Source: Sphingomonas aliaeris
Lineage (GTDB): Bacteria; Pseudomonadota; Alphaproteobacteria; Sphingomonadales; Sphingomonadaceae
DNA length: 64,000 bases
NCBI RefSeq assembly: GCF_016743815.1
Contig: NZ_CP061035.1
Span: 1,862,501-1,926,500 of the forward strand
Reading direction: 5' to 3'
Shown here: piece by piece, positions 48,836 through 59,817 of the stretch
Position numbering within the stretch: the stretch's first letter is position 1
Layout: each line of letters starts with the position of its first letter
Translations under genes and position numbers: made by a program
The notes under the pieces: generated by a model
What the model saw: only the letters and a program-made list of their open reading frames with translations
Databases searched by the model: none
Told to the model about the DNA's origin: nothing

Positions 48836-50016
48836 CCGATACGATCCTCCGCGTCGCCGCGCGTGGCGAAGGCGTCACCGCCGATGGCCGACACGCTCCC
48901 CTGGCCGCGCCCGGCGACACGCTGACCGCGGCATTCGAGGTCATTCCCGGCCCGCATCACCAGACGCCGCCATGCCGTCACTTCCCGACCTGTGGGGGGT
49001 GCCAGCTCCAGCATCTCGATGACCAAAGCTATTCCGCCTTCATCGTCGATCGCATCGCAGGCGCGCTCGCGGCGCATGACCTGACCGCTGAGATCCGCAC
49101 GCCGAAGCTGTCGCCCCCGAAGACGCGCCGACGTGCCGCGTTGCAGGCGGAAATGAAGAACGGCCGCGTCCAGATAGGGTTCAGCGAGAATGCCAGCCAT
49201 ACGCTGGTGGACATTCAGGAATGCTGGATCCTCACGCCGGAATTGTTTGCGGTGAGCGCACCATTGAGGACATTGCTCGCAAATTTTCTCAAGAAGAACC
49301 GCCGCGCGCGCTTGCATCTGACCCAGGCGGATCAGGGCATCGACCTGCTGGTCGAAGGGATCGAGGCCGAAGGGCTCGACGCCGCCGAGGCGATCAGCGC
49401 ATTCTGCCAGAAACATGGCGTGGCGCGCTTTGCGATCGACAGCGGCTATGGTGCCGAAATCCGCTGGGAGCCCGAACCCGTCACCATTTCACTGAGCGGC
49501 GTACCCGTCGCTCTGCCGACCGCATCGTTCCTGCAGGCGACCCGCGAAGGCGAAGCGGCCTTGATCGAGGCTGTGCTGGAGGGCGTAGGGGGCGCCACGA
49601 CCGTCGCCGATCTGTTCGCCGGTCTCGGCACGTTCACCTTCGCGCTGTCGGGGAAGGTCTATGCCGGCGAGGCCGCGCGCGAGGCGATCCTGGCGCTGAA
49701 GTCGGCTGCGGCGCGGACAGGTCGCACGATCTTCGCCGATCACCGCGACCTTTATCGGCGCGCCCTGACAACCGCCGAACTGGATCGCTTCGAGGCGCTG
49801 GTGCTCGATCCGCCCCGCGCCGGCGCGCGCGAACAGGCGTTGCTCGCAGCACCGTCGAAGGTGCCAGTCATCGTCTATGTATCCTGCAATCCCAGCAGCT
49901 TCGCCCGCGATGCCCAAATTTTGTGCGAAGGTGGCTTTGCGCTGGAATGGATCCAGCCGGTCGGCCAGTTCCGCTGGTCAACGCACGTTGAACTCGCTGC
50001 AAAATTTTCCCGGTGA
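48832..50016 (+). CDS. RumA/RlmD-like RNA uridine-5-methyltransferase
   Basis: A TRAM-like opening is followed by the Fe-S cysteines CRHFPTCGGCQLQHL and a later Cys (IQECWIL). The methyltransferase core has ADLFAGLGTFTFAL, the catalytic VSCNPSSFARDA and PVGQFRWSTHVE. These mark the 23S rRNA or tRNA m5U methyltransferase family; RlmCD- or RlmD-like is likely, but the target cannot be fixed. Length is 394 residues. The start overlaps the nnr stop as ATGA. Confidence 0.9.
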   Translation: MTDTILRVAARGEGVTADGRHAPLAAPGDTLTAAFEVIPGPHHQTPPCRHFPTCGGCQLQHLDDQSYSAFIVDRIAGALAAHDLTAEIRTPKLSPPKTRRRAALQAEMKNGRVQIGFSENASHTLVDIQECWILTPELFAVSAPLRTLLANFLKKNRRARLHLTQADQGIDLLVEGIEAEGLDAAEAISAFCQKHGVARFAIDSGYGAEIRWEPEPVTISLSGVPVALPTASFLQATREGEAALIEAVLEGVGGATTVADLFAGLGTFTFALSGKVYAGEAAREAILALKSAAARTGRTIFADHRDLYRRALTTAELDRFEALVLDPPRAGAREQALLAAPSKVPVIVYVSCNPSSFARDAQILCEGGFALEWIQPVGQFRWSTHVELAAKFSR

Positions 50017-50022
50017 TTCGCG

Positions 50023-50766
50023 TCAGTCGGGATAGGTCGCCCCGATAAAGAACAACCCATCCGGCGGCGCATTCAGCCCTAGCCGTGTGCGGTTTTTCGC
50101 GGCCAGTGCATCGGCAAGATCGTCCGCCGACCATTTGCGTTGCCCGACCAGTGCCAGACATCCCACCATCGAGCGCACCTGATGATGCAGGAAGGAGCGG
50201 GCGGAGGCGAACACGCTCAACCTATCACCCGTCCGGACCACGTCCAGCCGGTCCAGCGTCCGCAACGGACTGTTCGCCTGACAATGCGCCGATCGGAAGG
50301 TCGTGAAGTCATGCCGCCCGATCAACCGCGCGGCGCCCTCCGCCATCGCCTCGGCATCAAGACCCTTGGGCACGCGCCATGCCAGCCCGCGCTCCCATGT
50401 CAGCGGCGCCCGGCGAAGCACGATGCGATATTCGTAACTCCGTCCGATGCAGGAAAAGCGCGCATGCCAATCGTCCGGCACGATCATGCACTCCAGGATC
50501 GCGACGGGGGCGGGCCGCAGCTTCGCGTTGATCGCCTCCGACAAGCGGAACGGCGCGATGTCGCGCGCGATATCGACATGCGCCCGCATCGCCGTCGCAT
50601 GAACGCCCGCATCGGTCCGGCCGGCCGAATGCACCGCAACCTCTTCGCCGGTGGCCGCAAGGATTGCCGCCTCGATCGCCGCCTGGACGCTTGGCGACAC
50701 GCTCTGGCGCTGCCATCCGGCGAAGGGGCGCCCGTCATACTCGACGGTCAGCGCGAACCGCGTCAA
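50023..50766 (-). CDS. truA: tRNA pseudouridine(38-40) synthase
   Basis: TruA modifies uridines 38-40 of tRNA anticodon arms. The 247-residue protein has [15 protein letters not shown], the catalytic [11 protein letters not shown] (Asp56 by position), [16 protein letters not shown] segment and [16 protein letters not shown]. It overlaps the upstream fmt gene by four bases and converges with the methyltransferase gene. Confidence 0.95.
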   Translation of the reverse strand: MTRFALTVEYDGRPFAGWQRQSVSPSVQAAIEAAILAATGEEVAVHSAGRTDAGVHATAMRAHVDIARDIAPFRLSEAINAKLRPAPVAILECMIVPDDWHARFSCIGRSYEYRIVLRRAPLTWERGLAWRVPKGLDAEAMAEGAARLIGRHDFTTFRSAHCQANSPLRTLDRLDVVRTGDRLSVFASARSFLHHQVRSMVGCLALVGQRKWSADDLADALAAKNRTRLGLNAPPDGLFFIGATYPD

Positions 50767-51665
50767 AGCTGCGACCCTGCCGGGATCGGAAAGCCGCGTA
50801 GCAATTCACCCGCCGACATGACGCCACGTGCCGCGCGCTGGAGTGAAGTCGGGCGAATACAGTTGTCTCCACATCGTATCGTCAGCCGATCGTCCAGAAC
50901 GCTGCCTGGCGTTCCGTCGGCACCTTCCGTCACCTCCGCCGCCAGCACCCGCACACGTTCGCCGGCAAATTCGAACCACGCCCCCGGCGGATTGAAACCG
51001 CGCACCTGCCGTTCGACCGTCACCGCATCGGCCATGAAATCCAGCCGCGTCTCCGCCTTGTCGATCTTCGGCGCATAGGTGACGCCGTCGTCCGGCTGAT
51101 CCATTGCGGGGTGGGCGTCGATGTCGGACAGCACTCGCACCATCAACGCCGCACCCATCACGCTGAGCTCGTCCGTCAGCATTCCGGCCGTCTTGCCGTC
51201 GATCGGCGTCCGTCCCTCCAGCCGCACCGGTCCGGTATCGAGTCCCGCCTCCATCTGCATGATTCCCACGCCGGTTTCGATGTCACCGGCAAGGATCGCG
51301 CGCTGGATCGGTGCCGCGCCCCGCCAGCGCGGCAGCAGCGACGCGTGGACGTTAAGGCACCCGAGACGCGGCGCATCCAGTACGGCGCGTGGCAGGATCA
51401 GACCGTAAGCCGCGACGACCGCGACATCCGCGTCGAAGGCAGCGAACTCCGCCTGTGCCTCCGGATCGCGCAGGGACAACGGCGTCCGCACAGTGATACC
51501 CAGCGCCTCGGCGCGCGCCTGAACCGGGGAGGGGGTCACCGCCTTGCCCCGGCCGCTACGCCGCGCGGGTTGGCTGTACGACGCAACGACGTCGTGACCG
51601 GCATCGACCAGCGCCTGAAGCACCGGCACGGAGAATTCGGGCGTACCCATGAAGATTATGCGCAT
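50763..51665 (-). CDS. fmt: Methionyl-tRNA formyltransferase
   Basis: Fmt formylates initiator Met-tRNA. Starting at 51665, [19 protein letters not shown] leads to the catalytic [20 protein letters not shown], then [15 protein letters not shown] and the C-terminal domain. The 300-residue length is normal; the longer ORF reads through antisense recR. The order fmt-truA on the minus strand, with recR and def divergent or nearby, is a normal translation-start cluster. Confidence 0.95.
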   Translation of the reverse strand: MRIIFMGTPEFSVPVLQALVDAGHDVVASYSQPARRSGRGKAVTPSPVQARAEALGITVRTPLSLRDPEAQAEFAAFDADVAVVAAYGLILPRAVLDAPRLGCLNVHASLLPRWRGAAPIQRAILAGDIETGVGIMQMEAGLDTGPVRLEGRTPIDGKTAGMLTDELSVMGAALMVRVLSDIDAHPAMDQPDDGVTYAPKIDKAETRLDFMADAVTVERQVRGFNPPGAWFEFAGERVRVLAAEVTEGADGTPGSVLDDRLTIRCGDNCIRPTSLQRAARGVMSAGELLRGFPIPAGSQL

Positions 51666-51719
51666 GCCCGACGCTCTGGCCGCATGGCATTCGCTCGCGC
51701 AACCCCCTATCTGTTCTGC

Positions 51720-52316
51720 ATGGCCTCTCCCGAAATCGATGCCCTGACTCTGGCGCTTGCCCGGTTGCCGGGTCTCGGCCCCAGGTCGGCGCGCCGGGCG
51801 GTACTTCACCTGCTCAAGAAGCGGGAGACTGCGCTGGCGCCGTTGCTCACTGCTCTGAGTGCGGTGAAGGATAATCTGGCAACCTGTTCTAACTGCGGAA
51901 ATATCGACACGACCAATCCGTGCGGGATTTGCGCGGACCATCGCCGCGACGCCCGTGCGCTTTGCGTGGTCGAGGAGGTCGCCGATCTCTGGGCGCTCGA
52001 ACGCTCGCGGCTTTTCCCGGGCCGCTTCCACGTTCTGGGTGGCCGGCTGTCCGCCCTCGAAGGCATCCGCCCCGAAGATCTGGCGATCGATTCGCTCGTT
52101 CGCCGGGTGGAATCCGGCGGCGTGGACGAAGTCGTCCTTGCCATGAACGCCACGCTGGAAGGCCAGACAACTGCGCATTACGTCGCGGAACGCATCGAGC
52201 GCTTCCCCGTCCGGGTCACCCAGCTCGCGCACGGCCTGCCGGTCGGCGGAGAACTGGATTACCTCGACGAAGGCACACTCGCCCAGGCGTTACGGGCCAG
52301 ACGCCCCGTCGCCTGA
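51720..52316 (+). CDS. recR: Recombination mediator RecR
   Basis: RecR, with RecO and RecF, loads RecA at gaps. The 198-residue protein has the helix-hairpin-helix [19 protein letters not shown], the zinc finger [16 protein letters not shown] and the Toprim region ([14 protein letters not shown]). The start ATG is at 51720; the ORF extends upstream only through antisense fmt. It is divergent from fmt and about 145 bases ahead of def. Confidence 0.95.
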   Translation: MASPEIDALTLALARLPGLGPRSARRAVLHLLKKRETALAPLLTALSAVKDNLATCSNCGNIDTTNPCGICADHRRDARALCVVEEVADLWALERSRLFPGRFHVLGGRLSALEGIRPEDLAIDSLVRRVESGGVDEVVLAMNATLEGQTTAHYVAERIERFPVRVTQLAHGLPVGGELDYLDEGTLAQALRARRPVA

Positions 52317-52355
52317 GCCACTATCGCCGCGATACCGCGAAGCGCCTCGATTTTT

Positions 52356-52388
52356 CTTCGCCACGTCTCCGCGCCTCCGCGCGAACAC
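52356..52388. repeat. Solo arm of REPIN-like family 3
   Basis: The stretch contains CGTCTCCGCGCCTCCGCG and ends GCGAACAC, close to the right arm of the paired element at 31993-32127, but I see no opposed partner within 100 bases. It lies in the recR-def gap. It may be a decayed copy or a single REP. Confidence 0.65.
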
Positions 52389-52461
52389 ATCTTCTCCTGC
52401 CACCCTCTATGAAGCCACAAGTCAACTTGACGCCTCGCCATCGCTTTCCTAGCTCGCACGC

Positions 52462-52992
52462 ATGGCAATCCTAGACATTCTCGAAGTTCCCCACCCCGGC
52501 CTGCGCGCCGTCGCGAAGCCCGTGCCCGAGGTGACCGATGCGGTCCGCGCGATCGTGTCCGACATGTTCGACACGATGTACGACGCGCGCGGCATCGGCC
52601 TCGCCGCGACGCAGGTCGGCATCGAACAACGCATCGTCGTGATCGACCTGCAGGAACCCGATAGCGACGAAGAGGACGCCAAGCCCGTCCGCAATCCACA
52701 CGTCTTCATCAATCCCGAACTGACCGCCGTTAGCGACGAACTCGGCAGCTATAACGAGGGCTGCCTGTCGATCCCCGAACAATATGCCGAGGTCCAGCGT
52801 CCCGCACGCTGCACGATCAGCTGGCTGGACGATAAGGGCGCCTTGCATCAGGGCGAGTTTGACGGGCTGATGGCGACCGCGATTCAGCACGAGATCGACC
52901 ATCTGAACGGCGTCCTGTTCACCGATCACATCTCGAAACTGAAGCGCGACATGATCATGAAAAAGCTGGCAAAGGCCCGAAAGGCGGCCTGA
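52462..52992 (+). CDS. def: Peptide deformylase
   Basis: Def removes the formyl group from nascent proteins, using Fe2+. All three motifs are present: GIGLAATQVG at residues 44-53, EGCLS at 99-103 with metal ligand Cys101, and HEIDH at 143-147 with both His ligands and the catalytic Glu. It is 176 residues. The proximity of fmt and def links addition and removal of the formyl group. Confidence 0.97.
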   Translation: MAILDILEVPHPGLRAVAKPVPEVTDAVRAIVSDMFDTMYDARGIGLAATQVGIEQRIVVIDLQEPDSDEEDAKPVRNPHVFINPELTAVSDELGSYNEGCLSIPEQYAEVQRPARCTISWLDDKGALHQGEFDGLMATAIQHEIDHLNGVLFTDHISKLKRDMIMKKLAKARKAA

Positions 52993-53116
52993 CCCGTGAC
53001 GCTTTGATACCCGCGACCTGGGGCGGGGCGCAGACTGGTAAATTTGGTTACTACAAATTGACAAGCGTATTGGCGGGGTAGACCACACGGCATCCATCGT
53101 TCCGGAGTCGTTTTCT

Positions 53117-55180
53117 ATGAATCGTTCGCTCGTCTTCATTCTGCTCTCTGCCACCGCGCTCGCCGGATGCGCGACGACTCAAACGCCCGATGCCGCTCCG
53201 ATCGCTGACACACCTGCTTCGACTCCAGCCGCGCCGGCGGCAAAGCCGGCATATGGCACGTTCGGCTTCGACACCGCGGGCATGGACCGCGCCGTGCAGC
53301 CGGGGGACAGCTTCTACAATTATGCCAGCGGCACCTGGACGAAGACCACGCCGATCCCGGCGGACAAGTCCAATTACGGCGCGTTCAACATCCTGTCCGA
53401 CCTGTCTGAATCCCGCACGCGCGGCATTCTCGACGAGCAGGCGAAGGATCCGTCGTCCAAGATCGGTATCGCCTATGCGACCTATCTCGACCGCGCGGCG
53501 ATCGATGCGAAGGGCATGGCCCCGATCCAGCCGATGATGACCAGGATCAAGGGCGCGACCAAGAAGAGCTATTCGGCATTGATCGGTGAATTGTCGCGCG
53601 ACGGCGTCGGCGCGCCGATCGCTGGCGGCGTGGGTCAGGACGACAAGAACCCGAATGCCTATGTCTTCGGCATCTATCAGTCCGGCCTCGGCTTGCCCGA
53701 TCGCGATTACTATCTCAGCAAGGACGCCAAGCTGGCGGCGGCGAAGACGGCGTATCAGTCGCATATCGCGAAGATGTTCACGCTGGCGGGCGAACCGAAT
53801 GCGGCGGCCCGCGCCAAGGCGATCGTAGATTTCGAAACGGAAATCGCCCGTGTCAGCTGGACCCGGATCGACAGCCGCGACGCGACCAAGACGTATAACA
53901 AGATGACCGTCGCGCAATTGCAGAAGCTGGCGCCCGGGTTCGACTTCGCCGCGATGTTCAATGCGGGCGGCGCGCAGGGCGTGACCGACGTCGTGGTGGC
54001 GCAGCCGACCGCGATCGCCGCGATCTCGAAGCTTGTCGCGGCCGCGCCGATCGGCGTGCTGCGCGACCAGTTGATTTTCAAGGCGCTGGGCAATTTCGCC
54101 GACGTGCTGCCCAAGCCGCTGGATGACGAGCGTTTCGCTTTCTACGGCACGACGCTTGGCGGTACGCCGCAGCAGGAGGAGCGCTGGAAGCGGGCCGTGC
54201 AGTTCACCAGCGGTTCGCTGGATGACGAGGTCAGCAAGCTGTACGTCGCGAAGTATTTCCCGCCCGAAACAAAGGCTGCGGCGGATACCCTCGTCAAGAA
54301 CATCATCTCCGCAATGGATACGCGCATTGACCAGCTGGAATGGATGGCGCCCGAAACCAAGGTGAAGGCGCATGCCAAGCTGGCCGCGTTCGTCCCCAAG
54401 ATCGGCTATCCGGACCGGTGGAAGGATTATTCCGGCCTGCAGATCGTCGCCGGCGACGCGTTCGGCAACAACGTTCGCGCGAACCGGTTCCAGCACGATT
54501 ACCAGACGAGCAAGCTGGGCAAGCCGGTCGAGCGTTGGGAGTGGGGCATGACCCCGATGACGGTGAACGCCTATGCCAATTTCGGCATGGTCGAGATCGT
54601 CTTCCCGGCGGCGATCCTGCAGCCTCCGTTCTTCGATCCGGCCGCCGATCCGGCGGTCAATTACGGCGGCATCGGCGCGGTAATCGGTCACGAGCTAAGC
54701 CATCACTTCGACGATCAGGGTGCGAAGTACGACGCGTCCGGCACCCTGTCCGATTGGTGGACCCCGGCCGACGTCAAGAACTTCAACGCACTGACAGGCA
54801 AGGTCGTGGCGCAGTATGACGCCTATGAACCTCTGCCGGGCATGCATGTGAAGGGTGCGCTGACGCTGGGCGAGAACATGGCGGATCTCGCCGGGCTGAC
54901 CGTGGCGTATGACGCGTATCGCAAGTCGCTGAACGGCGCCGAGGCACCGGTGATCGACGGCTTTACCGGCGATCAGCGCTTCTATCTCGGCTGGGCGCAG
55001 GTCTGGCGTCGCAGCTACCGCGAGGCGACGTTGCGCCAGCGCCTGCTGACCGATCCGCACAGCCCATCGGAACAGCGTACGTCGATCGTCCGCAACATGG
55101 ACCCGTGGTACGGTGCGTTCCAGCCAAAGCCGGGCGAGAAGCTATACCTGGCGCCCGCCGACCGGTTGAAGGTCTGGTAA
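53117..55180 (+). CDS. M13 family zinc metallopeptidase (PepO/neprilysin-like), lipoprotein
   Basis: MNRSLVFILLSATALAGC is a lipoprotein signal with lipobox Cys18, followed by a Pro/Ala-rich spacer. The 687-residue protein has the zinc motif HELSHHFDDQG starting at His525, with Glu526 catalytic, and the third ligand region GENMADLAGL with Glu586. The C-terminal part ends in a typical YLAPADRLKVW. It would cut peptides in the periplasm or outer envelope. Confidence 0.94.
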   Translation: MNRSLVFILLSATALAGCATTQTPDAAPIADTPASTPAAPAAKPAYGTFGFDTAGMDRAVQPGDSFYNYASGTWTKTTPIPADKSNYGAFNILSDLSESRTRGILDEQAKDPSSKIGIAYATYLDRAAIDAKGMAPIQPMMTRIKGATKKSYSALIGELSRDGVGAPIAGGVGQDDKNPNAYVFGIYQSGLGLPDRDYYLSKDAKLAAAKTAYQSHIAKMFTLAGEPNAAARAKAIVDFETEIARVSWTRIDSRDATKTYNKMTVAQLQKLAPGFDFAAMFNAGGAQGVTDVVVAQPTAIAAISKLVAAAPIGVLRDQLIFKALGNFADVLPKPLDDERFAFYGTTLGGTPQQEERWKRAVQFTSGSLDDEVSKLYVAKYFPPETKAAADTLVKNIISAMDTRIDQLEWMAPETKVKAHAKLAAFVPKIGYPDRWKDYSGLQIVAGDAFGNNVRANRFQHDYQTSKLGKPVERWEWGMTPMTVNAYANFGMVEIVFPAAILQPPFFDPAADPAVNYGGIGAVIGHELSHHFDDQGAKYDASGTLSDWWTPADVKNFNALTGKVVAQYDAYEPLPGMHVKGALTLGENMADLAGLTVAYDAYRKSLNGAEAPVIDGFTGDQRFYLGWAQVWRRSYREATLRQRLLTDPHSPSEQRTSIVRNMDPWYGAFQPKPGEKLYLAPADRLKVW

Positions 55181-55314
55181 GCGGGTTTTCAACCGTCGTC
55201 CGCGGGGGATTGTCGGGGGTATTCAGGGGCAGGTTCCGCTTTTGGCACGGAACGGCCGGTTTCGAATCGGTAATCCCTTGACGCCCCCGCCACGCCCCCC
55301 CAAGAACCCCGGTG

Positions 55315-57708
55315 ATGGCCAGCCCCCCCGCAGTTTCCGATCACCACACCGCCCGAAGCGCCGCCCTGATCGCCGGGGGCGGCGGTGTCGCGGCGGCGTT
55401 GGTCGTGCTGGGGTTGATCGGCAACCCCGTCGTCGCCGGGGCTTTCCTCGCGACGGGGCTCGTGGTCGCGGGAACGCTGGTCGCAATCCGCCGGCTGTTT
55501 CCGGCCACGCGCGGCAAGCCGGCGGAGCCGGACTGGAGCGTCGCGCGCGCTTTGGCCAGCGCCAGCCCGGATGCGGTCGCGATCACCGACCGGGCCGGCC
55601 GGTTGATCTGCGCCAACGATCGCTACGAGGAACTGTTCGCGGGCTTTCCGACACCGCCCGGCCTACCGATCGACGACAACGGTGTCGACCGGCTGAGCGG
55701 GGCAGGGCGGGCCGCATGGCGAGACGGCACAGCGCAGGTCGAGCGGCTGCTGGCCCGCGGCACGCCGCTCGCCGCATTCGTCGAACGCGCTGGCCAGGCG
55801 GAGGATCTGCTCGTCTGGCGCTTCCGCGGTGCCGAAGGGCTCGACATGGCCGCCTCGGTGGAGGGGCTGATCGTCGGACCGACCGGCGACCGGCTCGGTT
55901 CCGCCGGCATAATGACCGTATTGATCGGTCCGGAAGGGCGCATCCGCAGCGCGAACCGCGTGTTCCGCGCCCGCGCTATGGGGCAGGACGACGGAGCGGC
56001 CTCGGGCCGCGACTTTGCCCGTTTCCTGATCACCGACGATCACGGACAGGTGCGGTTCGAACGCGAAGGGCTGAACGGCGTGCCGTTACGCGTGCTGCAG
56101 ATCCCGTTCCTCGAAGGGGACGACGCGCCGATGCTGGTCGCCCTGCTCGACGAGGAAGCCAATGTCGCCACACCGGCGATCGGCGGCAATGCGACGGCGC
56201 ATGTCCGCAGTCTCGTCAGCCTGATGCCCTTCGGCATGGCGCTGGTCGACCGCGACGGACGCTTCATCCAGATGAACGACGCGTTCGCGCGCGCCGCGCA
56301 GGTCGATCCGCACGCGCCGCCGCTCTATCCCGGCGATCTGCTGGTGCGTGAGGACAAGGGCGTGGTGGCGGATGCGATCCGTCGCTTCGCCAACGGCGCG
56401 ACGCATTCCACCGACCTCGCGGTACGGCTGAAGGATCATCCGGACGAGCCGGTCGCGCTGTCGATCGCCGGCGCGCGCGGGCTTGGCGAGGCGGCGGTGC
56501 TGCTCAGCCTGAAGGACAATGGCGAGGAAACGCGGCTAAAGCGTGAAGTCGCGCAGGCGACCAAGATGCAGGCCGTTGGCCAATTGGCGGGCGGCGTCGC
56601 GCACGATTTCAACAACATCCTGACCGCGATCATCGGACATTGCGATCTCATGCTGATGCGCCACACGCCGGGCGACAGTGATTATGACGACATCCAGCAG
56701 ATCCGCGCCAATTCGAACCGCGCGGCAAGCCTGACACGCCAGTTGCTGGCGTTCTCGCGTCAGCAGACCCTGCGCCCGCAAGTGCTGCAATTGCCGGACG
56801 TGATCTCCGAAGTGTCGAACCTGCTCAAGCGCTTGCTGGGTGAAACGGTGACGTTGACGGTCAAGCACGGGCGCAGTCTTGGCGCCGTGCGCGCGGATCC
56901 GGGGCAGCTCGAACAGGTCGTCGTCAACCTCGCGGTCAATGCGCGCGATGCCATGATGGCCAAAGGCGGCGGCGGCATCCTGTCGATCCAGACCAAGGGC
57001 GTTTCCGCGGCGCAGGTTCGCCACATGGGCAACGATATCCTACCGATCGCCGACTATGTCGCGCTGGAGATCGCGGACACCGGCACCGGTATCCCGCCCG
57101 AAATCCTGCCGAAGATCTTCGAGCCGTTCTTTACGACCAAGGAAGTCGGCAAGGGCACCGGCCTGGGCCTGTCCACCGTGTACGGCATCGTCAAGCAATC
57201 CGGCGGCTATATCTTTGCGGACAATAACAAGGGCGGGGCGGGGACGACCTTCACGATCTTCCTGCCGGTCCACACCGCCACCGCCGCGCCAGAACCCGTG
57301 CGCCCGCCCGTGGTGGTGAAGGAGAAGGCGTCCGATCTGTGGGGCACGGGCACGATCCTGCTGGTCGAGGACGAGGACATGGTGCGCGCGATCGCCGAGC
57401 GTGCGCTGGTGCGCCAGGGCTATACCGTTCTGACCGCGGAACATGGCGAGGCCGCGCTGGAAGTGCTGGCACGCAACGACCGGCCGGACCTGCTCATTTC
57501 GGACGTGATGATGCCGATCATGGACGGCCCGACGATGGTGCGGAAGGCGCGCGAGCGGTACCCCGATCTCCCGATCCTGTTCATGTCCGGCTATGCGGAG
57601 GAAACGCTGCGCAAGTCGATCGATCTGGACAATGTCCAGTTCCTCGCCAAACCCTTTTCAGTGCAGCAACTTGCCGAAGCGGCTCGCACCGTTCTGGCTT
57701 CGAAATAG
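55315..57708 (+). CDS. cckA: Hybrid sensor histidine kinase CckA
   Basis: CckA is the phosphorelay kinase that (through ChpT) controls CtrA. The start at 55315 is followed by two hydrophobic helices (residues 15-60), PAS-like regions, the H-box [20 protein letters not shown] with His430 by position, [19 protein letters not shown], the ATPase N- and G-boxes ([26 protein letters not shown]) and a receiver domain with the phosphorylated Asp730 (ISDVMMP). The length of 797 residues and the H-box match CckA closely. recA follows after a small regulator gene. Confidence 0.93.
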   Translation: MASPPAVSDHHTARSAALIAGGGGVAAALVVLGLIGNPVVAGAFLATGLVVAGTLVAIRRLFPATRGKPAEPDWSVARALASASPDAVAITDRAGRLICANDRYEELFAGFPTPPGLPIDDNGVDRLSGAGRAAWRDGTAQVERLLARGTPLAAFVERAGQAEDLLVWRFRGAEGLDMAASVEGLIVGPTGDRLGSAGIMTVLIGPEGRIRSANRVFRARAMGQDDGAASGRDFARFLITDDHGQVRFEREGLNGVPLRVLQIPFLEGDDAPMLVALLDEEANVATPAIGGNATAHVRSLVSLMPFGMALVDRDGRFIQMNDAFARAAQVDPHAPPLYPGDLLVREDKGVVADAIRRFANGATHSTDLAVRLKDHPDEPVALSIAGARGLGEAAVLLSLKDNGEETRLKREVAQATKMQAVGQLAGGVAHDFNNILTAIIGHCDLMLMRHTPGDSDYDDIQQIRANSNRAASLTRQLLAFSRQQTLRPQVLQLPDVISEVSNLLKRLLGETVTLTVKHGRSLGAVRADPGQLEQVVVNLAVNARDAMMAKGGGGILSIQTKGVSAAQVRHMGNDILPIADYVALEIADTGTGIPPEILPKIFEPFFTTKEVGKGTGLGLSTVYGIVKQSGGYIFADNNKGGAGTTFTIFLPVHTATAAPEPVRPPVVVKEKASDLWGTGTILLVEDEDMVRAIAERALVRQGYTVLTAEHGEAALEVLARNDRPDLLISDVMMPIMDGPTMVRKARERYPDLPILFMSGYAEETLRKSIDLDNVQFLAKPFSVQQLAEAARTVLASK

Positions 57709-57744
57709 GTTGGCGCGCGCAGGGGCTTTGGCTAAGGCCGTCGC

Positions 57745-58098
57745 ATGACGTCTCCACAGCGCATCCTCGTCGTCGAGGACGAACCCTTGATCGCGATGAT
57801 GCTGGAGGATTTCCTCGAAGTTCTGGGTAAGGACATGGCGGGTCAGGCCGATAATGTCGGCGACGCGCTGGCGCTCGTCGATGGCGGCGGGATCGATGCC
57901 GCGATCCTCGACGTTAACCTGCGCGGCGGTGAAAAGAGCTGGGCGATCGCCGACGCGCTCGCGGAACGCGGCGTACCGTTCGTCTTCGCGACCGGCGGAA
58001 CGCAGGACGGCCTGATTGAGGAACATCGCGACCGCCCGACCTTGGCCAAGCCCTTCACGATGGACGGCGTTTCCAAGGCGCTCGACGCACTGGCCTGA
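57745..58098 (+). CDS. Single-domain response regulator of the FAT-GUY type
   Basis: The 117-residue receiver has acidic Glu11-Asp12, phosphoacceptor Asp56 (ILDVNLRGG) and the segment VPFVFATGGTQDGL at 78-91. The PFxFATG motif replaces the usual signal-switch threonine region and defines the FAT-GUY family, which in Sphingomonas includes general-stress regulators. No output domain is present. It starts 36 bases after cckA, so co-expression is likely. Confidence 0.85.
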   Translation: MTSPQRILVVEDEPLIAMMLEDFLEVLGKDMAGQADNVGDALALVDGGGIDAAILDVNLRGGEKSWAIADALAERGVPFVFATGGTQDGLIEEHRDRPTLAKPFTMDGVSKALDALA

Positions 58099-58158
58099 AC
58101 GGCCGGGGTTTCCCGGGCGCTGACTGCTTTACCTTTCGGAACACTATCCGGACGGTTT

Positions 58159-58179
58159 GTGCTTAGCGTGTCGAAGCAC
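58159..58179. repeat. Degenerate single REP core, family 1
   Basis: GTGCTTAGCGTGTCGAAGCAC at this position resembles the cores in the 529-612 and 44117-44185 elements, with substitutions. The outer six bases are inverted (GTGCTT/AAGCAC). The rest of the 318-base cckA-regulator/recA gap contains the recA operator; no ORF is seen. Confidence 0.5.
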
Positions 58180-58326
58180 TTGGCCATCGCGTCGCTGCCG
58201 ACGAGACGCGAGCCGCAAAGATAAGGGTATCCAACGCCCGACGGCACCCGTAATTTTCGCATACCCGGTTAGCGGCAAGAATTGTGCCCCGATTCCAACG
58301 CCTCCCGACCTCTGAAAAATTCATCT

Positions 58327-58341
58327 GTTCCGCACTTGTTC
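58327..58341 (+). promoter_or_regulatory. LexA operator (alphaproteobacterial SOS box) upstream of recA
   Basis: GTTCCGCACTTGTTC is a perfect GTTC-N7-GTTC, the LexA-binding sequence of alphaproteobacteria. It lies 76 bases before the recA start, as expected for an autoregulated SOS gene. No other obvious SOS box is near another gene in the window. Confidence 0.9.
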
Positions 58342-58416
58342 TGGCGGAACAAATGCAATACATCTCCAACAGCAATTGAATGCATTTGGTGTTCGGTCTA
58401 GCGACGGAGGCTTCTG

Positions 58417-59511
58417 GTGGCGGTATCTTTGAAGGTCATAGACAGCAAAATGGCAGCAGCTAACGACAAGGCCGCAAACGAGCGTGCCAAGGCTCTCGAA
58501 GCCGCACTCGCGCAGATCGATCGTGCGTTCGGCAAGGGTTCGGCAATGAAGCTGGGCTCGAAGGAAGCGATGCAGGTCGAGGCGATCTCGACCGGGTCGC
58601 TCGGTCTGGATATCGCGCTTGGCGTCGGTGGTTTGCCGCGCGGTCGCGTGATCGAGATTTATGGTCCTGAATCGTCGGGCAAGACGACGCTTGCGCTGCA
58701 CGTCATCGCCGAAGCGCAGAAGACCGGCGGTACTGCCGCGTTCGTCGACGCGGAACATGCGCTCGATCCGGTCTATGCGAAGAAGCTGGGCGTCAACATC
58801 GACGAACTGATCGTGTCGCAGCCGGATACGGGCGAGCAGGCGCTGGAGATCGTCGACACGCTCGTCCGGTCGAACGCGATCGACGTTCTGGTCGTCGATT
58901 CTGTCGCGGCACTCGTTCCACGCGCGGAAATCGAGGGTGAGATGGGCGATAGCCATGTCGGCCTTCAGGCCCGTCTCATGTCGCAGTCGCTGCGCAAGCT
59001 GACCGGATCGATCAGCCGCTCGCGCTGCATGGTGATCTTCATCAACCAGCTGCGCATGAAGATCGGCGTGATGTACGGTAATCCGGAAACCACGACGGGC
59101 GGCAATGCGCTCAAATTCTATGCCAGCGTGCGTCTCGACATCCGCCGGACCGGACAGATCAAGGATCGTGAGGAAATCATCGGCAACACCACGCGGGTGA
59201 AGGTCGTGAAGAACAAGGTCGCGCCTCCGTTCAAGCAGGTCGAATTCGACATCATGTACGGTCAGGGTGTGTCCAAGATTGGTGAGATCCTCGATCTGGG
59301 CGTCAAGGCGGGGCTGGTCGAGAAATCCGGCGCATGGTTCAGCTATGACAGCGTCCGCATCGGCCAGGGGCGCGAGAATTCGAAGACGTTCCTGAAGAAC
59401 AATCCGGAAATGTGCGATCGTCTGGAACAGGCGATCCGCACGCGGACGGACAAGGTCGCCGAAGAGATGATGGCCGGCCCAGAGCCAGAGGACGACACCG
59501 ACGAGGTCTGA
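58417..59511 (+). CDS. recA: Recombinase RecA
   Basis: RecA has Walker A GPESSGKT at residues 83-90, the [19 protein letters not shown] block, [20 protein letters not shown] and the DNA-binding loop region ([21 protein letters not shown]). The GTG at 58417 has GGAGG about 8 bases upstream; an ATG 33 bases later lacks a ribosome site. The acidic C-terminus (EDDTDEV) is typical. An SOS box lies upstream. Confidence 0.96.
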   Translation: MAVSLKVIDSKMAAANDKAANERAKALEAALAQIDRAFGKGSAMKLGSKEAMQVEAISTGSLGLDIALGVGGLPRGRVIEIYGPESSGKTTLALHVIAEAQKTGGTAAFVDAEHALDPVYAKKLGVNIDELIVSQPDTGEQALEIVDTLVRSNAIDVLVVDSVAALVPRAEIEGEMGDSHVGLQARLMSQSLRKLTGSISRSRCMVIFINQLRMKIGVMYGNPETTTGGNALKFYASVRLDIRRTGQIKDREEIIGNTTRVKVVKNKVAPPFKQVEFDIMYGQGVSKIGEILDLGVKAGLVEKSGAWFSYDSVRIGQGRENSKTFLKNNPEMCDRLEQAIRTRTDKVAEEMMAGPEPEDDTDEV

Positions 59512-59817
59512 GGTCCAGCGCCGCCCGGCCGACGGGGCGGCGGGATGCCCCGGCTGTCGCGCCGACCGAGGCTCCGTGACCTCGAAAGGCGATAAAGCGA
59601 ATATCGGTCGCTGGGTATCGCGACGGAAATTACACGGCGGCGTGCCCGTATCGCGCGTCGCACACACATGGAAAGGCTCGCCCGCGCTGGCGAGCCTTTC
59701 GCGTTGGCGTTTGCGGTCGCCGTCGGGCTGACCCACGCCATGTCCGTGGCATTGCAGTGGATTTACCGGCCGCAGCGTGATTAGGGTCGATCCGGAACAG
59801 ACAGACCGGAGCGCGCC
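59512..59817. other. Intergenic region after recA with a 12-bp perfect hairpin
   Basis: No gene is supported. A perfect hairpin lies at 59671-59700 (GAAAGGCTCGCC/GGCGAGCCTTTC, six-base loop), followed by GCGTT rather than a T-run. A second weaker C/G-rich palindrome lies at about 59525-59550 (GCCGCCCGGCCGACGGGGCG). These could be recA transcript ends. The GST start at 59818 follows. Confidence 0.5.

Noticed and set aside
59671..59700. Intrinsic terminator after recA
   Set aside because: The stem is perfect but no T-run follows in either direction, so it is listed as a hairpin only.
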